Below are positions 11,459-21,867 of a DNA stretch of 64,000 nt, one piece after another; positions within the stretch are counted from its first letter, which is position 1; each line of letters opens with the position of its first letter. The position numbers were made by a program, and so were the translations under genes. A model generated the notes under the pieces. That model was not told where the DNA came from. It saw only the letters and a program-made list of their open reading frames with translations, and did not search any database. Source of the stretch: Microthyrium microscopicum (taxonomy: Eukaryota; Ascomycota; Dothideomycetes; Microthyriales; Microthyriaceae); the NCBI GenBank assembly GCA_010405405.1, contig MU004230.1:2067744-2131743 (forward strand), read 5' to 3'.

Positions 11459-13665
11459 ATGGATGCTACTCGCGAAGCTCGTATGGCGGAAATACAAAAG
11501 AAGAAGGCCAAACTTGAAGACTTGCGCCGAACTAGACAATTGAGAGGACAAGAAATTCACACAACTAGACAATCTCTCAGTGACCGCTCTGATGTATGCT
11601 CAAGCCTTTTGCGGTTTAACACTATGGTACTGATTGATTTAGATTCATCAACCCTCCCCCAGTCGTCTCTCCAGTCGACAAGATATAGACCACCTCTTGA
11701 CAAGTATAGAGGGACAAAGTCCTCGAGGTAGAGGCAGCCGCCCAGAAAGCACAGCTAGCTCTCGTCCATTGAGTGGGCAGCGATTATCTTCAGGCTCTGG
11801 TGAACCCGCATTAGAAGCGTCAACTCCTACGTCTGCGCCTAGCTCTACAATATACTCTTCCGCATCTACGCAAACACAAGTCGCGCCTCTTTCGACCGTC
11901 ATCGAACCTACCTCTGAGCCTGCCCCTGCAATACCGAAGAAAGTGGAAGTAATCACGTACGAAAAGGGAACACAAACAAGCGACGAGTTCGAATCGCAAA
12001 GGGCGCGTGGGGACGGGACAGAGGAATGGCCTGATGAATCGGAGGGTGCAAAAGAAGAGCAAAGAGCCAAAGAACTGGAACAAATTCGAGAAGATTTGCG
12101 GAAAGAAGTTGAGGCTGAAGTGAGGTCCACACTTGAACAAACAAATGCGAATGGCGCGGAAACAACAAACGGACAGGATAGATTTCCCTTGAGAGTTTTG
12201 ACAGAAGAAGAGCGGGAGGCTGTCATTACTTCCCAAGACTTTAGAGAATTTGTCGACTCCTCGACCAAGATCATCGACCGAGCTCTGGACGAACAATATG
12301 ATATTCTTTTTGATTATGCTCGAGGAAGTGGCAGACTTGACGACGATGAGGAAGATGAAGGCTATTCAAAGGGACGAAGCCGGCGAGGACGAAGGGTTAA
12401 ACAAATCGCACAGTATTGGGATGAGAGATGGAGTAATAAGCGCATGATCAGCGACATAGACTTCTCTCCAAAGGTATGTCTAGTCGCAGACTTCGAAGCC
12501 AATGTTATTAATCAAAATATAGCAACCAGAATTGATGTTAGCATCTTTTACCAAGAATCCTTCCGCTCCTCAAGAACCACATGGTCTTGTTCAATTATGG
12601 AGCTCTGGTCTACGCTCCAGACCAGAACGCATCTTTCACAACCCCAGCTCAGACATTCTAACCGCCCGATTCTCCCCATTTCACACCGACCTAATAGTTG
12701 GAGGATGCTATAGCGGTCAAGTTCTGATCTGGGATAAACGCGAGGCGTCACCTCTTCCCGTTCAGAAGACTCCCCTTACTGGTCTAGGCCATACCCATCC
12801 TATATACAGCCTGGACATTGTCGGCACCCAAAACGCCAACAATATCATCTCCTGCTCAACTGACGGTGTAGTGTGCACCTGGAGCATGGACATGCTCGCT
12901 CAACCCCAAGAGAAACTAGAACTTCGCGCCCCCATCAAACCTTCTGTTATCGACGATGTTGCCCCACAGTGCATCGCATTCCCCGCCTCAGATCCCACTT
13001 ACTTTCTCGCCGGCACAGAAGAGGGAAGCATATACGCTTGTCACCGATATGAGCGCGCTGGTGCCAAAGCCGGCATCGATACACGCGTTCTTTATGCTGG
13101 CCACGCCGCTCCAGTACTCGCACTGGACTTCCATCCCGCACGCGGCCCTGTGGATCTGGGTGATCTGGTTCTCAGCGCCAGCATGGACTGGACCATCAAA
13201 CTTTGGCGTGTCCGACCGCCAGCCACCCTCGGCGCAGCAGTCTCCGGCGCGCCGGCCGAACAAGGTCCGACAATCGACATTCCACGCGAAGACATTGTCT
13301 ACGCAGCAGCCTGGTCACCCGTGCGCCCAGGTGTCTTCGCTGCCGTTGATGGTGCTGGCTGGCTGGAAGTCTGGGATGTCAAAGCCGACGTAGAAGTACC
13401 AGTAGCGCGGGTGCAGCCAACGGCCGAGCAAGGGACCGCTTGGCCGAAGCGTAGTCTTAATAAGATTGCGTGGGAGCGCACAGAAGGCAAGCGATTGGCG
13501 GTCGGCGGACTGGATGGCGTGGTAACCGTGTTTGAGGTTGGCAGTGAGCTGGGAGGGACGGAAGGGGCACGGTCGGACGAATGGCAAGCGGTGAAGAAGG
13601 TTGTCAATCGGGCGGAGGCACAGTTGAGTGCCAAGTCGGTAGTGAGTAATGGCGATAGAAAGTAG
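11459..13665 (+). CDS. Cytoplasmic dynein intermediate chain (WD40)
   Basis: Exons 11459-11593, 11643-12473 and 12523-13665 give 702 residues. The N-terminus (MAEIQKKKAKLEDLRRTRQL) is the short helix that binds dynactin p150 in this family. A Ser/Pro-rich linker then a charged coiled stretch (EEQRAKELEQIREDLRKEVE) follow. From about residue 323 the WD40 propeller begins; recognisable blades include AGHAAPVLALDFHP...LSASMDWTIKLW and RLAVGGLDGVVTVFEV. The dynein IC scaffolds light chains and links dynein to dynactin for nuclear migration and vesicle transport along microtubules. Length fits fungal members. Both introns rejoin in phase 0. Start chosen at the first ATG giving the conserved helix. 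Confidence 0.93.
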
Positions 13666-14830
13666 ATGGTGTAGTTGTGTGGTGCTTTAGATACCCAAAT
13701 CATATGCATGGCCAGCGAACGGTCTTTGACTACAACATTGAGATTTGTTCCATGTGATATCTAGATCACTGTAGAGTGGATTGGTAGACTGTCAGCAGCT
13801 GCACGTCTATCTAATGATCTGCTAGTACAGAGAGAACCGCGGCAGTACTCTACATTGAGCGAGGAACTTAAAATCAAGAAGATAGAAGTTCAATTCACCA
13901 GGGTATTATCAGCGCTCTGAGCCCGGCATATTTAACTATCTATAGAATATTTGACACTGGACATAAGATTTATGTTACAAGCAAGAGGCATTTAATAAGT
14001 AATTTCTATATATCGTTCTACCGAGTCATCAAATAAATAGAGCGGACATTGTTGTATTATTATTTTTGGAACGCGCGCTGTATATATTCAAAAACATGGC
14101 AATTTTCAAATATCTACTAACATTTAGGTACAATATAAGGGTGGCAATTGACGGTTATTATCTGATGTCTAATCTCGAACGAGTCAGATAGTACTAACCC
14201 GATGCGTAATTAAGAGACAACTCCCGCTCAAGTCTAACGAATAAATTTGTGGCAATGACAACCTCCAGGTTCGAGCCCCGTTTGCATCGTAAAATCAGTC
14301 GACTGATTTTCATAACCACACATCTTAGAGCTTCGCTCAGATGTGTGGTGAACTTTTTGCAATTTTTTTGGATTGAATATGGTCTGTTCTGGGTATGTGA
14401 CCTCGGTGTGTGTTCAAGATTTCTTCTTGTGTTGACCAGTCTTTGTCTGCTTTCATGAGAGGGATACATGTGCACTACCTACTCTCAGTCGGGCACGTAA
14501 CATCTACTTCAGTATAACCAGCTGCTAGGAAAACAGTATATCGCAGTACTTAAGTAATCCTCTTGGTAATTATAACCAGCTTTCTGCTCCCATGCATGAA
14601 AACAAAACACTGCAAAGGTAAGGAGACATCGTTGACTGTTCAGCCTTATCAAGTGAAAGTCAGCCTTGTACTAGAGCAAACTCGGTTTAGTTTGGTGCAA
14701 GGGAGGCAGCCATCATGCAACAGCCACATGCCTTAAAATCGGTGCTCGATGTCCTCTGCCTTCTTCAGTTCTCGCCTTTTGCATCCTTCCTTCTCCATCT
14801 TTGCCGGTGACGGTGACCACACCTTTCAAA
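13666..14830. other. Intergenic with a cluster of palindromes
   Basis: No gene recognised. Apart from the inverted repeats at 14291-14348 the stretch is moderately AT-rich. A tRNA-like T-loop string (GGTTCGAGCCCC) occurs near 14270 but has no matching arms. The last 100 bases lead into the proline-rich protein gene. Confidence 0.45.
14291..14348. repeat. Perfect 20-base palindrome next to a stem-loop
   Basis: Positions 14291-14310 read AAAATCAGTCGACTGATTTT, a perfect palindrome. Five bases on, ACCACACATCT (14315-14325) pairs exactly with AGATGTGTGGT (14339-14349), with an inner GAGC-TTC-GCTC hairpin and only a TA bulge. A T-rich run follows (CTTTTTGCAATTTTTTTGG). It could fold as a cruciform in DNA, or as an RNA hairpin on either strand. 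Function unknown. Confidence 0.75.
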
Positions 14831-15835
14831 ATGGCGAATCCGCAACGACCTCCCCTTTTCCTCAACACTGGCCCTCCTTCACTCTCCCAACCACAAGCGG
14901 CTCCTCTACCCACAGCCATGCGACCTACTAATGGCCAAAACCCCGCCTCGACGACTCCGTACATACAACCACAGTCTCAACCGCCTCCGCGCCCACAAAT
15001 ACCAGCGGCACAGCACCCTCAGTATCCTCAACATCCCCAAACCCCTCATGTCGCCCCGCAACGACCCCGCCCATCATCACCCTCCGAAAGTCCCGCACCA
15101 CCCCACTCCCCACTGACTCCAAAAGCTGTCGCCGCACAGCTCGCCACCATGACACCATACAACGCGCCTTCTGTCCTCGCACAAATGCCCGATCCCATCC
15201 CTATTGCCGAGAGCGACAATCCCGACGCGATAGCACTGCGCTCCGCCCTCATGATCCTACAACTCCAGCGCGAGACGGCCAAGCGCGACATGACCACGCT
15301 CACAGCTTTGCGCGCCGAAGCCACTCGGGATCCCGAAGGTTACGTTAAGGAGCTCGTGCGGCGTCAGCGCGAAACAGAACGCAATGGTGGTGCGCCGGAC
15401 CTGCTTGCGCCGACGCTCGAGTATCTGGTCAAAGGACTTGGCAAGGACGCGGAGCTGTTGCGAGTGGACGAGGAGATGGCGACGGCAGGAAGTGCCGATA
15501 AAGGCAAGGAGCGTGTGAAAGATGAAGGTAGTGATAGCGAGGAAGAGACGAATGCGAGGCAGAGCAAGTTTGCGGCGCCACCAAAGGCTCAAAACATCTT
15601 CAGGATGCCGCCTGTGAACTGGGCAAAATACCATGTTGATGGTACAGCACTGGATCATCTACATGAAGATCAGAGGGCGAGGCCAATGCCTGGTGTGCCG
15701 GCATTACCTGGACAAGAGGGCGGCCGCGCAGAGCCGTATCTCATGGCTGGACCGTATCAGCCTGTGATAGATGCTGAGCGGTTGGGGGCGTCCGAACACC
15801 CAATGAAGACGAGAAGAGGGCATCTGAAGAAGTGA
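14831..15835 (+). CDS. Conserved-looking proline-rich protein, function unknown
   Basis: A single exon of 334 residues starting at an ATG in good context (TCAAAATGGC). Residues 1-110 are rich in Pro, Gln and Ser and probably disordered. A predicted helical region of about 95 residues follows (from SDNPDAIALRSALMILQLQR). Then comes an acidic/basic patch (KGKERVKDEGSDSEEE) and a conserved-looking motif FRMPPVNWAKYHV with DHLHEDQRARP near the C-terminus. It looks like a nuclear or regulatory fungal protein by composition, but I do not recognise the family and assign no function. It converges with the SUR7-family gene. Confidence 0.75.
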   Translation: MANPQRPPLFLNTGPPSLSQPQAAPLPTAMRPTNGQNPASTTPYIQPQSQPPPRPQIPAAQHPQYPQHPQTPHVAPQRPRPSSPSESPAPPHSPLTPKAVAAQLATMTPYNAPSVLAQMPDPIPIAESDNPDAIALRSALMILQLQRETAKRDMTTLTALRAEATRDPEGYVKELVRRQRETERNGGAPDLLAPTLEYLVKGLGKDAELLRVDEEMATAGSADKGKERVKDEGSDSEEETNARQSKFAAPPKAQNIFRMPPVNWAKYHVDGTALDHLHEDQRARPMPGVPALPGQEGGRAEPYLMAGPYQPVIDAERLGASEHPMKTRRGHLKK

Positions 15836-16161
15836 TTACATGAACATCTCCGGTATACTAGGTATTCAATCTTCTTCCCGATTTAAGCATTACGGTACAC
15901 GAATATTTACGAATTACAAGCGGTTGTTTGGACGGTAACGAACAGCTCTTCACGACCTATATACTACTGCTGACCTTGAATGATAGAGCATTAGCGTTGG
16001 TTAGCAAGAGTCGTACTTGGGCTTGAAAAGCATTAGCATAAAAGGAAACCCAGATTTCATGGTAATCAATTCATTTCATTATCCAAAGCATTTCATGGGT
16101 ATACAGCTATCTAAACACAAGAAAAGGATTCGCTCCACCAAAACACCAAGCATCTGTCTTC
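15836..16161. other. Convergent 3' intergenic stretch
   Basis: It lies between the 3' ends of two convergent genes, so it should hold both polyadenylation regions. I see nothing else in it. Confidence 0.5.
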
Positions 16162-17367
16162 CTAGCCATGCTTGGGCACCCTCTTCTTCTTGCGACCAGC
16201 ACAACAAGTAAAGCTACCCAGAATGCTCGCAATGAACAAACACCCTGTAGCAGCCCAAGTCAGGCCCAAGAATCCATCTCCCCTCGTACTAACCACACCA
16301 ATGACCGTCGCCAGATCCTTGACCGCATTGTCAACCATGACCGCCGCAGCCGTCACGATAATAGAGACTATAGCGGCCACGACGAAGCCCAGCAACGTCA
16401 GCACAACCAACCCAGTCCCAGTCACAATCCTCAACTTTTCTGGCCAAATAACCGCAATCAGACTAACCAACGCCGCCAGTCCCGCAAAGATAATAACAAT
16501 CACATACAGCCACATCGTCGCATTCAGCAACCCTTCCGCCTTCCGCACCTCATCATCCAACTTTGTCGGCCAATGAATCGTATCCAGCGTAACGTTCACC
16601 TTGGACAGCCCAGTCTTGTTCAATATCGCCTGCACCGTATCGCCTGGCACCCAGTGGAGATACTGCTCGCACTCTGTCACATTGCGCTCGATTTTGCTCA
16701 ATGGATAGGTGGCGTTGGGTACTTCGGTGGGTGTATATTGGCCACTACAGTAGTCTTTGACATGGTACATGTAAAAGTCCTGGAGGCCAACTTCCTCTGC
16801 ATACTGCCTAATCACTTTTTCCGCGAGCGCAAATGCTGCGGCGGGGTCAGTGAGGGCTGTGAAGACACCGTTTGCGGCGCCGGTGATGGAGGTTATTATG
16901 CTGCCGGTCTTGTTCTTGAGGTCGTCGATTAGGCCGCGCTCGTCTAGAAGGTTGCGTTCGTGCAGGTAGGCTAGTTCATGGGGTTGGAGGGAGGGTATGT
17001 CGGCGTCGGTGAGGATGTCTTCGAGACGGAGGGGTTGCCAGTCGTTGGTGCTGGTGAGATCGCGTTTGGAGGAGCTGGAGCTGACGATGTTTTTGAGGAG
17101 GGTGTTTAGGATGGAGAGGAGTTTGGTTTTGTCGTTTTGGAAGGTGGTTTTTACTTGGAGGAGGATATTTTCGCCGATACGGGAGGTGTTTAGCTGGGCG
17201 AATTGTTAGATAGTGTTGTTGGATTGGTTACGGAGAAGACTTACTGCTATGATGGAGTAGTTTGGTGTGTCCATGAAGCCTGGTTTGTTACCGGCGTATA
17301 TGCAGAGAAAGGCGAGGATGAATGCGACGGTGCATAGCACCAGCGATGAAATCGCCGCGATTCTCAT
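16162..17367 (-). CDS. SUR7/PalI-family four-span plasma membrane protein
   Basis: Exons 17367-17245 and 17193-16162 give 384 residues. One span lies at the N-terminus (about 5-25, ISSLVLCTVAFILAFLCIYA). A long extracellular domain of about 240 residues with N-glycosylation sites (NVT, NAT, NKT) follows, then three spans at about 269-291, 296-328 and 349-370, ending in a basic tail (GRKKKRVPKHG). This one-plus-three topology is that of the SUR7/PalI superfamily, which includes eisosome-associated and alkaline-pH sensing proteins. The cysteine pair near the end of the loop (DYCSG, ECEQ) also fits. Exact role within the family is not resolved. The intron rejoins in phase 0. Confidence 0.8.
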
Positions 17368-18606
17368 AATGTCGATTGAATACTAGTATATCCAAGGTTT
17401 CGATCAAAGAGGATAACAATTCGTTAAGTATCAAAAGTTAGGGGCGAGGTTTCGATATAAATTGTTGGCGCTGCAAACAACGATGGTGGAGTCCACAGAA
17501 TAAGCCACTCGGGCAAGCGTGTATCAAGTGAAGCCAATGTCAATGTTGAAACTGATTGTTCAAGTGAATCAATAGGGGCGGCAGGCAGCTAGGTAATTCA
17601 ATGGCAGACAATCAAGTTATGAAGGTCAATCACCCAGGCAGCATACATCCCTCTTTATTAATGTCCAAGTCACTCAGTCAAACAGATTCAACATGGCCAA
17701 CCTGGTCTCAAAGCGCCAGCATTCCAGCCAGTCTCTTTCGTCGCCATGGCTGCCTCTTGGTCCACGCGATCAACACTGCAGACGCGGTACTCACACAGCC
17801 ACATTGGAAGACAAGAAAATAGCAGGTCAAGACCCCGCGAAAGAAGAAATATGAGGGTTTTCCAAGTTTTCTGGATGTCAGTCTGCAGGGCCAGCCGCTT
17901 GTCGTTTGCGACTGGAGGTGGTGGTTGGAAGGTAGAGGCGTTGATTGGTTGGACGCCACGTCATTCCTGCAAGAGGCTGGAGCCACTGACAGTTGAGTTT
18001 TGGGTCAAGAAATCACTGGCGAAGCGCGGGATCAAACGGTTAGCGCGATTATGATCGTTCGTTACCAAAGGACTGTGTCTTGGTAGTTGAAGTTGAGACT
18101 TGGGGATGTTTGAGGCTTTGTTCTGTTTTTGGTGAAACATTCGGGAGCATCCGTAGATTAGTTCTTCTAGACAAAGATTTTGAGGCAGCTATCCCTCTGG
18201 TAATGGGAGATATTGATGTATACTATTAAGTATGAATCGTCAAACTAAATGAAAAAGCAGATTATGATGGGATATTGAAAAAATTATCTAGTTGACTGTG
18301 ATACTAACAGAATTGATACAATTACGTGTTTGTGGCGTAGGCCGTGGCTTTATGAAGCTTGAGCACCTGGGCATCTTATATCAAGAACAAAAGCAATATG
18401 GACACTCAAGACACTTCAATATAAAAAACTTCGATACTTAGTAATATACTATCATAGATATAGCATACTACATAACTCTCTTATGATCGAATCTTTCAAA
18501 TATTGTGCTACCCATCGTCCAGCCTAGTCAAAAAGAAATCATCACGATCAGACATGATGATTCCAAAAAAGGAAACCATGCGTTTAACATAGAAAGTGTT
18601 CGATTT
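17368..18606. other. Intergenic, no gene seen
   Basis: Open frames around 17600-18060 on both strands overlap one another and resemble no family. From 18060 on, the sequence becomes AT-rich and featureless up to the tRNA. It marks the shift from the conserved block to the accessory block. Confidence 0.5.
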
Positions 18607-18700
18607 TGCGGTTGCCATGAATCGAACATGGGTTATATCGGACTTGAAGAGAGTAAACTCGCTCCACAACGATAGGTCTTAACCACTGGACCACAACCGC
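18607..18700 (-). tRNA. tRNA-His(GUG): tRNA-His (GTG anticodon) with a 22-base intron
   Basis: On the minus strand GCGGTTG at the 5' end pairs with CAACCGC at the 3' end (7 bp), followed by an A discriminator. The D arm is GTC-CAGTGGTTAA-GAC. The T arm is CCATG-TTCGATT-CATGG. The anticodon stem TATCG/CGATA encloses TTGTGG..C, giving anticodon GTG. A 22-base intron (AGCGAGTTTACTCTCTTCAA plus GT) sits one base 3' of the anticodon, the canonical nuclear tRNA intron position. The A and B box regions are present. The -1 G of tRNA-His is not encoded, as usual in eukaryotes. Confidence 0.93.
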
Positions 18701-19008
18701 GCAGGGTAGTGGTACTGGATGAGTAACTAATCCACTAGTGACAAAAATGTGCCAGAATTTGGAGTTGATTCAGTCACAATTTCAAGCATAATTTTCGCCG
18801 TTATCGTAAATATGCAATCCACAGATTTCCGCAGCAATTGAACGTATTTCTCACGATAATAGCAAAGATTTCACTTCCAAGCGTTAGGTTTTGTTGCTGC
18901 TAATTCTACATCATAGTCGACTTATTCATTGGGGGGGATCAGCTCTGCAAACAGAAGAATATACTGAAAATCGTATATTATCAATCCGAAATGAGATATA
19001 ATAGGACA
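18701..19008. other. Short intergenic stretch
   Basis: About 300 AT-rich bases between the tRNA and the 3' end of the small secreted protein gene. I see nothing in it beyond a run of nine G near 18930. Confidence 0.45.
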
Positions 19009-19357
19009 TTAATGACCGTCCCTGTTCTTTCCAGTGATAGCCTTTTCCAGATCTTTGAAAGCATCTGATATTTGAAGTCCAGTATCCTTCACTCCTTTAC
19101 CGATTACATCCCCAACAACCACAAAGGCATGGCCCACTTCTTTGCCCAATTGATCAAGTGTGTTTCCACTTGCTTTCCAATTCGGTCCGTCGGCGGTATG
19201 GAGATTTTGATTCGCCTATCCAAGAGTGGGGAATTATGTTAGAATATTGGATGGGCATATTGGTCGCATAGAAGCATATCTCAAGTTGATAAACGGGCTG
19301 CGCAGATATCAGTGCGGACAAGCTCAATAGTTGGAAGATGGCATGATTCGGCTTCAT
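19009..19357 (-). CDS. Small secreted protein, effector-like, unknown function
   Basis: Two exons, 19357-19295 and 19215-19009, give 89 residues. The intron (79 bases) has an ordinary branch site (TTCTAAC) and AG end but a weak donor, GTTTAT. Residues 1-20 (MKPNHAIFQLLSLSALISAQ) form a signal peptide. The mature part of about 70 residues is hydrophilic and mildly amphipathic (LDQLGKEVGHAFVVVGDVIG) and contains no cysteine, unlike typical apoplastic effectors. The joined frame stays open for 69 codons after the intron, which supports the model. I do not recognise a family. It lies between the tRNA and a probable pseudogene in the accessory block. Confidence 0.65.
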
Positions 19358-19559
19358 TGTAACTTTGGAAGCTGGATATCAAGAGTCCTGGATCAGAGAT
19401 AAATTCGTCTTAACTTTATATGCAATGGCTGTCCCCACACTTGTCTTTGGGGATGCCGTTAGGGTATGCATGTCAATCATCGTGGCTGAGTCTTTCCGAC
19501 TAAGGTATTCAGAGTTAGATATACACTTCTAGGGCATATTAATTATGTGCTTACCTTTC
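19358..19559. other. Intergenic
   Basis: Upstream flank of the small secreted protein gene, AT-rich; no feature seen. Confidence 0.4.
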
Positions 19560-19930
19560 TTAACCTTTATAGATTCGTGTAACTCCAGTCTTCTTTGTAT
19601 GACACCCCCTCGACTCGAGATATCGCGTGGTTTTACGCAATGAACAACACATATCATTGCAGTATCTACTGTGAGGACTATCCTTTCTCTTTAATGCCTG
19701 ATTAACTCCTATGTATCCCATTGTGATCTGTTTCTCATCATGGAAGCCTGCGTAGAAGACGCCATCTTCTGGTATATCAACTACCTCGCTTAAAAATGTG
19801 CATTGTTCGACCATAACAGTCTCTGGTCCGCCAACAGGCTAGAAGATGTACTTCCCCATTGAACAGGCATAATTGCGATCTTTTCCGTGTATTGTGCCTC
19901 TTCAGTTAAAGCAGGATGACAGCATGCACT
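19560..19930 (-). pseudogene. Probable decayed gene for a cysteine-containing small protein
   Basis: An 84-codon frame on the minus strand (19814-19560, from MVEQCTFLSEVVDIPEDGVF) reads like real protein and contains a CNDMCC cluster. Sense-looking sequence continues upstream in the same frame (PVGGPETV) but is cut by a TAG at about 19847-19849. Beyond that, the more protein-like reading moves to another frame up to about 19930, suggesting a one-base shift as well. The TAG could come from CAG by a C-to-T change. I see no start codon with a signal peptide. It could instead be an intron-containing gene whose introns I have not placed. No family recognised. Confidence 0.4.
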
Positions 19931-20077
19931 CTATAATGATAAGAAATTCAAAGTATCATGCACCGCCCGCTGAGATGTTTGTATGAGGATTAAAGCATAA
20001 TATTAAGATTGAACAAGGCTCATTATATCAAGTGCTGACCAGGAAATATAAGAAGACAGCCACGCGTACAAGTCAAG

Positions 20078-21043
20078 TCATAGTTCTTCATGACTTATAT
20101 ATCTTTGAGGAATTATGTGTGGGCTGAACAAATGAGGCTCATCAACCTGCAATTTTGAGAGGTATGCAGCGCCAATAGCTCCAACCCACTCATAGGCAAT
20201 ATCGTCGTGAATCAAATTTTGGTGGTCCGGAAGTAGGTCCTCCAAGATTGTCCTAAGCCTCTTCATGTACAACTGATCGGCCTCGCCAGCTATTACAATA
20301 GAGGATAGCCCTTGTAGCTTGTAGCTTATGCTCTTGCTAGCCAGGTTGTCAGATATGAAGTCTTTCATCATCTTCGTCGCAAACTCGGCCCATTGTTGGC
20401 CACCTTCAGCCTTCGAGTCTGCACCGAGAGCCAGAGATAGGGTGCGATTTTGAATTAACAAAGTGTGTACACCTACTTCGGCAAATGAGATTTGCAGATG
20501 ATGCGGGTTAAGATCCAAGAAAAGCATGTAATGCCCGTTGTCAAGATCGCAACTCTTGGAATCCAGTCTTATGTTTTCGCAAGAGTTGAGTTCATAGGCC
20601 AGACGCATTGCGCGCGTCAGACCTAGGATTTGAAAGTAGTCCAAGTAAGAGTCTGGTAGTGCTTTCCCAGCTGCGTTGCACACGTCTTCACGTGGTTGGT
20701 GAAAATCCGGCACGGTAATGCCGGTAATCTTGGGTGTTGCACTGGGCTTTAGCAGCTTACTGGTTGCGAGACGGATCGTTTCGATAGCGTTGAAAAGAAT
20801 CTCTCGGGATGTATCGGTGGTGCTTGTTTGCTGATGGTTCTGATCTTTGAGCGCCAGGGATTTCATGTACTCTTGATAATCCAGGCTTCCGGGAACACTG
20901 GCCAGAGTTCTGGGGTTGCCATCAGTCGAAATATATGCAGAAGTCAGGTTGAATAACCCAAGGTGGATACCGATAGGTATGTCGAGGGCAATGGCTAAAT
21001 GCACAGTTGTTATGACAACAAATGCAAATTGTCCAAACAGCAT
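20078..21043 (-). CDS. Secreted or lumenal Hsp70-like (ASKHA fold) protein
   Basis: A single exon of 321 residues. The first 20 residues (MLFGQFAFVVITTVHLAIAL) look like a signal peptide. The pattern then recalls a divergent Hsp70/actin-type ATPase fold: a first phosphate-loop-like strand pair (IGIHLGLFNLTSAYIS), then TLASVPGSLDYQEYM, a central LFLDLNPHHLQISFAEVG hairpin, and late elements IVIAGEAD and WVGAIGAAYLSKL in adenosine-motif positions. Canonical DnaK substrate-binding sequence is absent, and 321 residues is short for a full Hsp70. Fungal genomes carry many such orphan Hsp70-like proteins; ATP binding and role are unproven. Fold assignment is by weak pattern only. Confidence 0.6.
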   Translation of the reverse strand: MLFGQFAFVVITTVHLAIALDIPIGIHLGLFNLTSAYISTDGNPRTLASVPGSLDYQEYMKSLALKDQNHQQTSTTDTSREILFNAIETIRLATSKLLKPSATPKITGITVPDFHQPREDVCNAAGKALPDSYLDYFQILGLTRAMRLAYELNSCENIRLDSKSCDLDNGHYMLFLDLNPHHLQISFAEVGVHTLLIQNRTLSLALGADSKAEGGQQWAEFATKMMKDFISDNLASKSISYKLQGLSSIVIAGEADQLYMKRLRTILEDLLPDHQNLIHDDIAYEWVGAIGAAYLSKLQVDEPHLFSPHIIPQRYISHEEL

Positions 21044-21867
21044 GATGAGCTTTTTTAGAATAACGACAGTGTAGCAACAAGGTAGGTGTGGTTGTATGTG
21101 TATATGAAGCAGCCAGACGTATAGGCAAGTGAATAGAGGAAAGTTTTAAGACACAATCAACTGGGCCGTAGCTACAGTCTAAAGAGAGTGAGTGAAAGGC
21201 ATCGTGCAGTAGAAAGCTTTTCAAAACTTAAAAAGGCAACATATGCCAATTTTGCGTTGGCGCCTAAATCTTGCTTAGCCGCCAACATGTACCAAGCACG
21301 ATTCAAGACCTGTAGTTACCTCAGGCAATGGCGATAGGTACTTGATACTGTCTACTTACGCATGTTCGTTCTCGCCAATCCCAAGTGCATCAGACTGCGC
21401 CTCCCAACCCAACAGGTACAAGTACTTTGCCGCACCATCAAACTGCCGCCCACCTGTGCCACCCAACACGCTCAAGTTTTAGTATGCCTTCCATTGACAT
21501 TCATGATACAGTATCAAGAGTGGACTCATATGTCAGGATTACTACGCTAAGATCGTAATCACGGCCACCAATAGAATATACATCGTGATAGCATCTGTAA
21601 CGTGCCTGCAGCTATCTATTATTTTTGGAACTCCAGTTGATGTTGGGACATTCTCTGCGATACTTCAGAGTACCAATGACTGTCATTGTCGATGAGAAAC
21701 CAACAAAATAGAGTATGTTGGACATAATACAACGTGCGCTTTCCATCGCCGTCCACATACTCCCTGATGGAGGACATGGAAATACCGAAGATTATATATA
21801 AACGTTGTCCATGGTGGAGACACATCAGTGCATCAATATTGTTACAGCTTTTTATACTCAACTTGAG
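21044..21867. other. Divergent intergenic stretch
   Basis: About 820 bases between the Hsp70-like gene and the metalloprotease gene, transcribed away from each other, so both promoters lie here. Short open frames occur (for example 21362-21550) but none is convincing. An in-frame ATG at 21811 precedes the chosen metalloprotease start but would bury the signal peptide. Confidence 0.45.

Noticed and set aside
14250-14295. tRNA-like T-loop string GGTTCGAGCCCC
   Set aside because: No pairing acceptor, D or anticodon arms can be built around it on either strand.
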